From contig CM070623.1 of assembly GCA_036346255.1 (NCBI GenBank), positions 22,140,875 through 22,204,874 of the forward strand: a stretch of DNA of 64,000 bases, in the 5' to 3' direction. The first letter of the stretch is position 1. Each line of letters starts with the position of its first letter. Positions 55,500 through 64,000 of this stretch are shown here, in pieces. Both the position numbers and the translations under genes were made by a program. The DNA is from Ampelocalamus luodianensis (taxonomy: Eukaryota; Streptophyta; Magnoliopsida; Poales; Poaceae). Below the pieces are notes generated by a model. It saw only the letters and a program-made list of their open reading frames with translations. It searched no databases and was not told where the DNA came from.

Positions 55500-56655
55500 A
55501 AGTAGAGCTCACGCCATAGTCATCGCCGGAAAAGCTCTATCTTGTAGGCATTGTCGTTGATCTTCGCAAGCACCTTGAAAGGTCCATCACCTCGTGGCAG
55601 CAATTTAGACTTGCGGCGTTCTGGAAAACGATCCTTGCGGTAGTGCACCCAAACCAAATCACCTGGTTGAAAATTCATCTTCTTTCGTTTCTTATTCGCC
55701 TTCTCAGCATAGGACTTGACCTTGCGTTCTATCTCCTCTTTTGTTTTGAGATGCAATTTCTTCACATACTCAGCTCGCTTGGATGCCTCCATATGAACAC
55801 GGTGTTGACTTGGAAGTAGTGGCAGCAAATCAAGCGGCGTAAAGGGTTTGAAACCATACACCACCTCAAAAGGACACAATCTGCGAGTGGAGTGCACGCC
55901 CGATTATAAGCGAATTCCACGTGCGGCAAACAATCCTCCCACTCGCGCAGATTCTTCTTGATCATGGTCCAAGTAGCATCGAAGTGTGCGGTTCACCACC
56001 TCCGCTTGACCATCGGTTTGGGGATGACAAGTCGTCTTTGAATAACAACTTCGTCCCCGTTTACCCCAAAGTGTCTTCCAAAAGTAGCTCATGAATTTCA
56101 CGCCACGATCGACACAATAGTGCGTGGCACGCCATGTAGCCTCACGATCTCCCTGAAAAACAAGTTAGCAATATGCGACACATCGCCGCTCTTGTGGCAC
56201 GGAATAAAGTGTGCCATCTTTGAAAAACGATCCACAACGACAAAAAGCAGAATCACTCCCCTCTTAGTTCTAGGCAATCCTAAAACAAAATCCATACTAA
56301 TATCCTCCCATGGTGCATTGGGACAGTAGAGGGTATACAAACCGTGTGGATTCAATTTTGATTTCGCTTTGTGGCAAGTAATGCATCGTTGCACATACCT
56401 CTCTACATCTCGCCTCATCTTAGGCCAATAAAAGTGATCGCTCGGCATAGATAACGTCTTCTCACGTCCAAAATGTCCCATCAACCCACGCATGTGATTC
56501 CTGCAGTAATAGCAAACGCACGGAGGAGTCTGGAACGCATAATTTGTTAGTGCGAAACAAAAACCCATCATGGATGTGAAATTTATCCCAGCCTTTTCCC
56601 TCTTTGCAATGTGCATAAGGAACGGAAAAATCATGGTCATGAGCATATAAATCAC
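55500..56655 (-). pseudogene. pol: Integrase of element D
   Basis: Collinear with the 1797-3029 frame but in several pieces. 56655-56098 holds HMRGLMGHFGREKTLS, FYWPKMRRDVERYVQRCITC (zinc-finger H and C residues), the first catalytic Asp region MDFVLGLPRTKRG and LHGVPRTIVS. 56101-55904 holds FWKTLWGK and HPQTDGQAEVVNRTL with the catalytic Glu. 55897-55520 holds EVVYGFKPFTPLDL and GDGPFKVLAKINDNAYKIEL (GPF motif). The extreme C-terminal part (55496 down) is frameshifted and extends into the LTR. At least three shifts; not functional. Confidence 0.9.
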
Positions 56656-56714
56656 GCAAACTCTCTAAACCAGAACTTGCACTCCTATTTGAGTTAAAAG
56701 CACACTTTTCCTAG

Positions 56715-57305
56715 AGAGAGCATCGGCTACCACATTTTCCTTTCCCTTCTTATATTTTACAATGTAAGGAAACGACTCAATGAATTCGACCCATTTGGCA
56801 TGTCTACGGTTCAGTTTGCTTGGCCCTTTAAATACTTTAATGCCTCATGATCAGAATGAATAATAAACTCTTTAGGCCATAAATAGTGTTGCCAAGTTTC
56901 TAACGCACGCACTAAAGCATAAAGCTCTTTGTCATAGACCGGATAATTCAATTGAGCACCATTCAGTTTCTCACTAAAATAAGCTACCGGTCTACCCTCT
57001 TGCATTAAAACACCGCCAATACCCAATCCACTAGCATCACACTCAATTTCAAAAATTTTAGTGAAATCAGGTAAAACAAGCAACGGTGCTTCAGTCAAGC
57101 GTTTCTTAAGTTCAACAAAAGCATTGTCTTGCGCTACCCCCCACACAAATTCAACACCCTTTTTAGTAAGTTCATTCAAAGGGGCAGCTATGGTGCTAAA
57201 ATCCTTCACAAAGCGCCGATAAAAACCAATGAGACCATGAAAGCTCCTAACTGACCGACATTCACAGAGTTGGCCAATTTTTAATCGCTTCAATTTTAGA
57301 CTCAT
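56715..57305 (-). pseudogene. pol: RNase H of element D
   Basis: The minus frame 57305-56811 contains SFHGLIGFYRRFVKDFSTIA, then FEIECDASGLGIGGVLMQEG (catalytic Asp), YDKELYALVRALETWQHYLW (Glu) and HSDHEALKYLKG (Asp). A shift after 56811 leaves the connection region ending in VADAL in another frame (56720-56800). It is nearly identical to the domain at 1241-1612. Confidence 0.9.
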
Positions 57306-57310
57306 CTACT

Positions 57311-57990
57311 TCAACTCCGTGCATGCGAAACAACATAGCCCAAAAAGATGACACGATCTTTGCAAAAGGTACACTTCTCTAAGTTACCGAATAACCTAGC
57401 CTCACGCAAAACTTGTAGAACTTGTCTAAGATGGTCTATGTGTTGATTCATGCATCGTTGTAAATCGAATATCATCAAAGTACACAACCACAAATTTACC
57501 AATCAAATGCCTTAAAACATGATTCATTAAGCGCATGAATGTACTAGGTGCATTAGTTAAACCAAAAGGCATGACTAACCACTCATACAACCCAAATTTT
57601 GTTTTAAATGCTGTTTTCCACTCATCCCCTTCATGCATCCTAATTTGATGGTAACCACTGCGCAAATCTATCTTAGAGAAAATAACAGCACCACTAAATT
57701 CGTCTAGCATATCATCTAAGCGAGGTATAGGATGACGATATCGAATTGTGATATTATTAATCGCTCGACAATCTACGCACATACGCCATGACTAAAATAA
57801 CAGGAACAACACAAGGGCTTAAGCTTTCACGTACATACCCTTTGGAGAGAAGCTCTTGTACTTGTTTCTGAATTTCCTTTGTTTCCTCGGGATTGGTGCG
57901 GTGCGGTGGTCGGTTCGGCAATGACGCTCCGGAATCAAGTCGATCTTATGTTCTATCCCACGAATTGGTGGTAGCCCGGTGGTACCTCGT
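57311..57990 (-). pseudogene. pol: Reverse transcriptase of element D
   Basis: The minus frame 57782-57426 has CVDCRAINNITIRYRHPIPR, SGAVIFSKIDLRSGYHQI, WLVMPFGLTNAPSTF and the catalytic VVVYFDD. A frame break follows directly after YFDDI; the palm-thumb continues at 57502-57311 with VLREARLFGNLEKCTFCKDR. The N-terminal RT (57790-57990) is recognisable only in broken frames. The domain is inactive. Confidence 0.9.
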
Positions 57991-58055
57991 TTGGAAAGAC
58001 GTCATTGAAGTCCTGCAAAACACAAGCAACACCACTAGGAAGAGAAGACAAGTCG

Positions 58056-58570
58056 TTAGTCGAAGCAAGGCGTCTTTGTACAATAGTACAAAGTGCACCA
58101 AATTGGGATCTTATTGAATTCTCTCATTTCGATTTGGTAGCTAACATCACTAAATTCTTCTCGCGCTCTTTGCGCCTCAACGTGCATCTCAATTTTCGCA
58201 TTGAAGAATTCACAATTTTGCGGTGTAAGGGGCTTCAAGATGATATCCATATTATTCCATCGAAATGTGTAGCGATTTGTACGCCTATCGTGAATGCAGA
58301 ACGGTCATATTGCCATGGCCGCCCCAAGAGCAAGTGACACACCGTCATAGGCACAACATCGCATCCACGATGTCGGTGTACTTCCCAATAGAAAACGTCA
58401 CTTGCACCATATAGTTCACCTTCACTTCCTCTTTGTCGCTCAACCATTCCACATGATAAGGGCGTGGATGCGCAAGTACTTCAAACCCAACTTATGACAC
58501 ATATCCTTGCTAGCCGATTATGACAACTCCACCATCAATTATCACTTTGCACACCTTACCCTTATCAAGT
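58056..58570 (-). pseudogene. pol: Protease region of element D
   Basis: Near 58520-58550 the minus strand reads VIIDGG, the active-site aspartate context, followed by a frameshift. 58447-58235 contains DVVPMTVCHLLLGRPWQYDR, matching the protease C-terminal signature in G (CDVVPMQACSLLLGRPWQ). A lysine/glutamate-rich spacer to RT follows (58250-58000). Broken by stops and shifts. Confidence 0.72.
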
Positions 58571-58749
58571 TTTGCCCAAGTCTGAAATAAATTGCACCTT
58601 TGCTCTAGTGACGGTGACGGCATTACACTAAGCACCTTGGGTGTGCAAACAATAGAATCTTGCTCGGTGTTAGGGAACTCAGATCACACTCACATTGCTC
58701 TATGTCATCGGTGTGCAAGACGGGCCGTGCATCAAAGCGACTCATCATC

Positions 58750-59105
58750 ACTAGTCAAACATAACCGCCATCCTCGTGATAAGCATAGTTCGACATTGGG
58801 GATCCCTCGAAAATGGCCAACACCCTTGCACTTGTGGCAAATAATGTCACGTGAACGGCCCGATTGACCCCATAGACAGTCGCACTAGCAAAGAAAGCGC
58901 CGCAGTCGACGCACGGTGGTGGTGTACTCTCCAACTTCTTACTTGCGGAATCGCGCATTGCCGAATTGTTTCCGCGGAGTGGTCTGTTTGGTGCCGTTGT
59001 TATATGGCTGTCCCGATGGTCAAGAACGTGAACGGCAGCAATCGTCGTGCGTCTTCAATCACTTGTCGCCGGCCGCGTGCTTGGTGCAACAACTCAATCA
59101 TATCA
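58750..59105 (-). pseudogene. gag: Gag C-terminus with one zinc knuckle, element D
   Basis: The minus strand around 58770-58860 reads RDIICHKCKGVGHFRG, a zinc knuckle that keeps CX2CX4H but has lost the final cysteine. Between it and the gag core the frame is broken repeatedly. Confidence 0.65.
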
Positions 59106-59921
59106 TTATAGTGATGGTGATTGACAATGCGCTGACAAAGATGATTCATGCCGGCTAGAAATCTCGCCATGGTGCGTTTCTTCATTCTCGCATACATCCG
59201 CATGTATCATGATAGTCTCCATTTCCTTATGATATTCATCAATTGATCTCATACCTTGTCGCAGCCCAGTCAGCTTCTCAAATAGTGAACGCTTGTAGTG
59301 GCGAGGTACAAAGCGTGCCCGCAAATGCTGCTTCATCTGCTCCCAGGTTATAATCGGCAACTCATGACGCTCCATGCGCTTACGGATGAACTGCTCCCAC
59401 CAATGTGTGGCATAATCATCCAAGCCATTGGACGCAAGCAACAGCTTCTTCTCATTTGAATAGTTGTTCATCCGAAACAACTTATCAACTTTCAGCTCCC
59501 AAGTGAGGTATTGTTCGACATCTGTACCACCTAAAAATATAGGGAGAGTAAATTTGGGCTTAGCGACAAAATCCTCGGCGCCATCGTGTCGAGGACGCCG
59601 CGACGTTGTTGCGGTGGTGGCGCTTCGGTCATCGTCATCGACGGAAATCGTCATCCCATTGCTCGACCTCATCAACCCGACTACGAGGTGCACGATGCAC
59701 ACCTCCTCCGTGGACACCCCGTGGTGCGCTCCACCGCGCGCCGTTGCCTCGCCACGCCCATGTGCTCGATAGCGTGCCGCGGCCGCCATCCCGACGCTTG
59801 GCGGCACCGCCATGCGCGCGCTGCCGCGATGCCGCTCCTCATCCACACGAATAGCACGCTCCTCGTCGGTCTCATTGTGCAAAACGACGGAGGGCGTGCA
59901 CACTGTGTCATCACTGCGCAC
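59106..59921 (-). pseudogene. gag: Gag core of element D
   Basis: A minus frame of 271 codons. Residues 1-105 are charged and low in complexity (DEERAIRVDEERH, SVDDDDRSATTATTSRR). From about 108 the gag core is clear: FVAKPKFTLPIFLGGTDVEQ, YLTWELKVDKLF, HWWEQFIRKR, ITWEQMKQHLRARFVPRHYK and GMRSIDEYHKEMETIMI. The frame ends soon after, in a shifted tail. The start is the first in-frame Met and may not be the native one, since related coding sequence continues upstream to about 60000 in another frame. Confidence 0.85.
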
Positions 59922-60159
59922 CCCACGAGATTGTGTTGAGCGAACATGGCGCGGAGCTCGGGAAGTTATTGTTGATGGCGTGACGCAATTGTGTGACCTC
60001 CTCCCGAGTGTTGATCCACCAACTTCCCGAGCTCGTCGCGCACGCCATTATCACCATCATGAAGTTGTTTTTGTAGCATCTCGCGCAGCGAGTGTACTCG
60101 TCCACGTGAACCGCGCCTCCGGATTAGGTGGATCCTCCTCGTGTGACGACATGGCAACA

Positions 60160-61537
60160 ACTCACAAACAAGAAACGAGGTTATATCCGGTTAGTAAAAC
60201 AAAAGCTCTCTCTATTACGCTCACAACTCACATCCCGAAAACAAGACAAGCTTATCGTTCCAAAGTGAATCAAGGACGGCAAACGGCGGGCCAGACAATA
60301 ACGACCTCAACCCAGAATGTATGAGCGTAACCAAGAGCAAGGGGTACAAACGGGTGTAGGTGGAGCTTGGACAGGTATGTGTATATCCTATGCAATCTGA
60401 TATTCAAGGTATTGTAAAGCTAAGTAATGATCCAAGCTAGAGTATTTTGCCTATGTGCTGATCCAATGAGTTTAAGCGAAGTGTATGAACGCACACGCAA
60501 AGATAAATGAGACTTAATGCAAACAAAGGACTGAGCTAGCGAAAGGTAAAAGAGATGAAACCAGCTCGTTTTGCACCAAGCACGGGATAGACGCTAGCCA
60601 ATTGCAAAGGAATATACTAGGGCACAAGATTGCTCAATCAAAATTGAAAAACACAAGCTAAAAAGATGACCCGATCGTAGTAGCTAAAAGTATGCGCGGA
60701 TCAACTCGAAAGGGATGTCGTCTTCACGGGTACCTTAGAATCACTGCAGAGGGCTCTGTCAATTTTGAGCGAAATCGAGAAACCGAATTTTTCTCGGTTT
60801 GCGGGCCCGTTTGAGGCCCTAAACGACCTTTTTTGGGGTCGAAGTTTTCCGCACACGTGTGCCTGGTGGCTTACGCGGATGTAAAACCCCCAGATTTCCT
60901 TTCCAACGGATCAAGAAACGCTCCAATCGGAGGTCGTATGCAAAAGTTAGCGTGTTTTTTTTTTTTTTTTTTGCCGCGGCTCTTTCTATATGCGGCTGCC
61001 TTTTCCTTCTTTTCCCTCTACTTTGCTCCCCGTGGAACTGCGCAACACTCACAAAACAGCAACGTGTAATCAACTTGAATGAGCAGCCCTAGGTGCAATA
61101 TCAATAGCTAGTCTCAAGATGAAAGGATATAAAAGGACACCAAAAGTGGTTCGGACGGCTATGATGTAGTGGACTCGGATTGTGTTTGAGCTAGAGGTTG
61201 ATTAGGACTCTAGTCCCACCAAGGAGTTCGGATAAGGAAACAACACCGTCTCGGATTGTGCTGGCAAGACAGCGCACGGACAGATCGGATGATGGTTTTT
61301 GGGTGCTAAATGAGGGAGTTCAATCAGCAAAAATTTTTTTTTGATAAAGATTAAGCTACGCAATGGAAACACAAGAATCAGCACTAAAACAAAAGTCTAA
61401 TGGATGAAAACTTAACTAAACGCACAAGAAATAACAGATTAAACTACGGTTTTGGTACTGCAATTTTTTGTTTATTGTACGATAGGAAAGAAAATGAATC
61501 TAACTACGGGTAAAGAAGTTCTCACCGAGTAAACCTA
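60160..61537 (-). other. Leader region of D
   Basis: About 1.4 kb without a convincing frame between the primer-binding site and gag. It contains the block shared with G (60715-60770), one antisense copy of the AAAAGTTA module (60895-60955) and a run of about 18 T residues (60955-60973). Confidence 0.7.
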
Positions 61538-61549
61538 GAATCGATACCA
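61538..61549 (-). other. Primer-binding site of D
   Basis: On the minus strand, TGGTATCGATTC starts two bases after the LTR end. It keeps TGGTATC but departs from the initiator Met-tRNA site in the last bases, so either it is mutated or another tRNA is used. Confidence 0.65.
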
Positions 61550-61551
61550 CA

Positions 61552-62583
61552 TGATACGGGGAGGCCCGATCATCTCGGAGAAACCGTGGATAGTTGATGC
61601 GAAGTAGACGATGTCGCTAGTGAACACTCGCGCCAATGCACGAACCCTCAACTCTTGGAATACGCCCACAACACACGGGTAGTTGTTCGTCGCGAGACCA
61701 CGAACGCATTTAACGCCAAGTCCCCGATTCCCAATGGAACGACGGCTTGACCTTGAATTGCAGAACGAACAATTGGATCGCCTAGTCCTCTCTCAAAGTC
61801 CTCGCATGAACTCTGGGGTCGAAAAAACAAGCAATAGCTATATTTCAATCTTATGAATAAACTGGTCTAATGGATACAAGGGAGGCAAGGGTATTTAAGG
61901 CACCCTCCACGACTCACGCACGCCTAGGGCCGCCACACATGCCGAATCAAACTCTAACTCGGCTAAGACCTAAAAACACACAAAAGGAAAACCTAACTTA
62001 AGTCCTTCACATTGTTTCAGCCATAGCGGTGCGACCGTAAGTCTTCTGAAGCTGGGGCCAAAACCATTGTGTGGGCCTTGGAATAAGCTTTCAAACAAGT
62101 CCAAGAACACCCCAATCGGACTCCGTATGCAAAAGTTATGGCTTTTTATTACAGCCCTGTTGGGCTGTCCTGAACCGAATCCGAATTGAATTCTGAGTTG
62201 ATTCCGAGATGAATTTCGGTTGCACTTGTGGAAGATCCGAATTGGGCTTGAATTCTTGGGCTTTTCTCCTTGGTTGACCCACGTGAGCTTCTCCTCCATT
62301 GCTTTGACTCCAGCCTCCTCTTGGTTCCAAAGGCTTCACAATGTTCAAACTCGAGAATGCACAAAACATTTGCATGAGGTAATACCCAATTCTCATCAAT
62401 GACAATAGAAGATTCATTAAGAAACAAAAGCACTGTTGATTTAGAAGTTTAGCTCTTGCTCGTCGGTGGACCAATATGCACTTCGTACTTGAATTATTTG
62501 TAGCGCCACGTATGGCGTCCACCTCAGTATGTGTATGACCACCAATAGGGAAAGATGTATAAGTGTTAGGGATGCCCTCATCA
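61552..62583 (-). repeat. 5' LTR of D (1032 bp)
   Basis: On the plus strand it reads TGATACGGGGAGGCCCG to GATGCCCTCATCA. It is near-identical to the 3' LTR and to 2894-3927 (complemented). The AAGTCCAAGAACACCCC...AAAAGTTATG module lies at 62070-62145. Confidence 0.93.
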
Positions 62584-62588
62584 TGACG

Positions 62589-62630
62589 GGCCCGAGATCC
62601 CCTCACTCGTGGAGTGTGGGCTTGAGGTCC
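62589..62630 (+). repeat. 3' LTR of E, short continuation
   Basis: GGCCCGAGATCCCCTCACTC...GGCTTGAGGTCC continues the E LTR after D (compare 47168-47210). It is broken again at 62631. Confidence 0.9.
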
Positions 62631-64000
62631 TGTAATACTCCTAATTAATCTTTGAGAAGGTTTTTGTTTAATCGGCGTAGGAATCAATGGAATCAGTGAA
62701 TAGACTAAAGAACGGAGGGGTTTTTCGCTATTGTTGGCCAACCTGGGCCTGGGCTAGAGGCCCATTAGGCCTCCTTGTGGCCGGCCAAGGAGGGGGGCGC
62801 CAACCCCTTTTCTTGCCCCTTGCAAACCATAGCCCCTCCTCCTTTGCCTCCCACCCCTTGGCCCGCCCCTTTGGCCTCCCCTCCGTGTGCCTTACCTCCT
62901 CCCCTCCTGGTTGTTCCTCCGTGGTGCTGCCCTCAAGACGTTTTCCCGCTGCGGTGTTGGTCTCCCTCCATTACCGGTCTTCGCGAGGATCGGGGACGAC
63001 GATCGTGGGCTGTGGAACAAGAAGAGGAAATCACCACCAACTTCTCCTTCGAGGCTCGCTTAGCATCATCTCCCACGTCGTCAAGGGTAACGATGTGTTC
63101 TTGGGATTTCTAGAGGTCATTCGTTAAGTGAGCGAGTAGTTTTGTTAAATTCTAGTCTGTCCGCGTTTCGTTCAATTCTGTCCAGTATGTTGGAGGGGTT
63201 GTTTCGGTTGTTTTTAGGTAGAATCTGAAGGTTTGGTCTCCTAGATATATCTAGGCCTCGTTCTTACGTTTCAGTGGCCACCAAGTTCACTTGATTCCGA
63301 GGTCTGAGTCAAAAGTTATGGATGTTTTAGTACCTGCTGCCAGAAACCTGACGAGAATAAACTGTCTGGTTATTTCCTAAATTATGAAAGGGAAATATGT
63401 TGAAACTGAAAGTTCACCCAACTAGGTTATTGTAGAGGATTCGATGACCTTTTCAGATTGGTAAAGAACATTCAATTTGGAGCTACCTAATAAGAGTTAT
63501 GATCTTTTAATTTTGCTGTTCGTTCTGTGGACAGATTCTGGACTGAAAGTTCAAACGATTATTAACCTATTAAATTGGCCAAATTGGTTTATCACGTCAA
63601 CTAGAGTATTGTAGATTAGTCAGTTAAGGAGCTACAGAAATTGGGTTTACCACTTTTGACTTCCCGACACCGAGATACGTTAATTGTCGTCTGCTGTCCA
63701 GTGACGTTTTATAGTGAAAACATTGATTTTAGTTTAAGCTTTGTATTAATGACTAGAGTCATCGGGAAGCAATGTATAACGTCGGTTAGTAGAAATGGGT
63801 ATTGTTGGTGTTCTTATTGAATTTATCTCATTGGTTAGGCGGCGAGCTTCGAGTTTAGGAACGCCATCGCTTCCACTAACGCGCCTCAACGCGGAAGGCA
63901 AGTACTTTGTTATTCTAAATGTTTGTGCATTGTGGTTATTGATATGAGCGCATCGTGATAACTCTTGTGTAGTATGAAGTGAAATATCCATGTTTTGTCT
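62631..64000 (+). repeat. Tekay/L-type LTR entering from 62631, right end outside window
   Basis: It starts TGTAATACTCCTAATT inserted after GAGGTCC of the E LTR. It shows the family layout: GC-rich block with proline-rich frame (62687-63127), GTCAAGGGTAACG (about 63080), repeated GTTATG modules (63315, 63495) and the CTTCCACTAACGCGCCTCAACGCGGAAGGCAAGTA-like box near 63870. The hairpin array would lie beyond the window. Confidence 0.85.

Larger units (their letters stand above)
54441..62583 (-). mobile_element. Element D, complete family A (CRM-like) element
   Basis: 8143 bp on the minus strand with both LTRs (54441-55420 and 61552-62583), polypurine tract, integrase, RNase H, RT, protease, gag, leader and primer-binding site in standard Ty3/gypsy order. 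A perfect 5-bp duplication TGACG flanks it, and the intact target sequence can be read at 47153-47190 in E's other LTR. Many frameshifts interrupt the genes although structure is complete. It could have been inserted by enzymes from another copy or have decayed since. Confidence 0.94.
45638..62630 (+). mobile_element. Element E, Tekay/Del-type chromovirus
   Basis: 5' LTR 45638 to about 47868; primer-binding site; gag, protease, RT-RNase H, integrase and chromodomain (47990-52790); polypurine tract; and 3' LTR from 52903, interrupted by D and cut by another LTR at 62631. It is the same family as B, and its pol aligns throughout. Seven internal in-frame stops, all TAG, plus some frameshifts make it defective. 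Its right end is outside the window, so no TSD can be tested. Confidence 0.88.

Noticed and set aside
59586..59939. Plus-strand open frames of 80-170 codons over 59460-60320
   Set aside because: They are antisense to the gag region of element D; the minus strand encodes the recognisable gag core, and the plus frames have no domain.
60955..60975. T run as an RNA polymerase III terminator or small RNA gene end
   Set aside because: No A/B box or small RNA could be found upstream; similar T runs occur at 27270-27310 in the related leader of G.

Overview
The window is plant nuclear repeat DNA, most likely from a monocot and probably a grass. The basis is several chromovirus-type Ty3/gypsy families, primer-binding sites matching the 3' end of initiator methionine tRNA, LTRs over 2 kb long, and GC-rich AAACCCTAGCCGCC-type stretches. 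I found no host gene, rRNA, tRNA or satellite array. All 64 kb can be explained as LTR retrotransposons inserted into one another, at least four layers deep in places. Several layers are proven by 5-bp target-site duplications (TSDs).

Four repeat families are present. (1) Tekay/Del-type chromoviruses with LTRs of about 2.2-2.5 kb running TGTAATAC to GTGTTACA: elements B (30259-42760), E (45638 to 62630 or beyond) and many LTR pieces. (2) Family L, a non-coding relative with the same LTRs, whose internal region ends in a decayed integrase/chromodomain tail; element M (11961-29361, minus strand) and the host copy 9986-43081 are the clearest. (3) Family A, CRM-like, LTRs of about 1 kb running TGATGAGG to ATCA: element D (54441-62583, minus), a deleted copy at 258-3927 and a solo LTR at 19971-20924. 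(4) Family C/G, LTRs of about 0.96 kb running TGATGAGG to CCTCCATCA: G keeps gag/protease/RT fragments (24716-29008, minus), while C (37343-41218) has gag followed by an unrecognised ORF and no pol.

Stratigraphy: an old L element occupies 9986-11960, 29367-30258 and 42766-43081, with its 3' LTR starting at 43082. M inserted into it (TSD ATTTG), and G then inserted into M's 5' LTR (TSD CCATC). A solo LTR lies in M's interior (TSD AAATG), and a plus-strand fragment lies in M's 3' LTR. B inserted into L (TSD ACGAG/AGGAG), and C then inserted into B's 3' LTR (TSD GCCTG). Another LTR (43937) sits in L's 3' LTR, E inserted into that one, D into E's 3' LTR (TSD TGACG), and a last LTR begins at 62631 in the same E LTR.

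The most interesting signals are not proteins. Every sufficiently complete Tekay/L LTR carries a tandem series of about 3-9 small hairpins. Their stems differ in sequence but remain paired, both within one array and between copies. A second motif (AAGTCCAAGAAC, then GGACTCC, then AAAGTTATG) recurs in otherwise unrelated LTR families. A 26-bp palindrome sits upstream of TATA boxes in two families. A near-perfect inverted repeat with arms of about 1.05 kb lies inside M. The pol-less element C, whose gag frame runs through a single TAG into a new ORF, is the best candidate for an undescribed protein.
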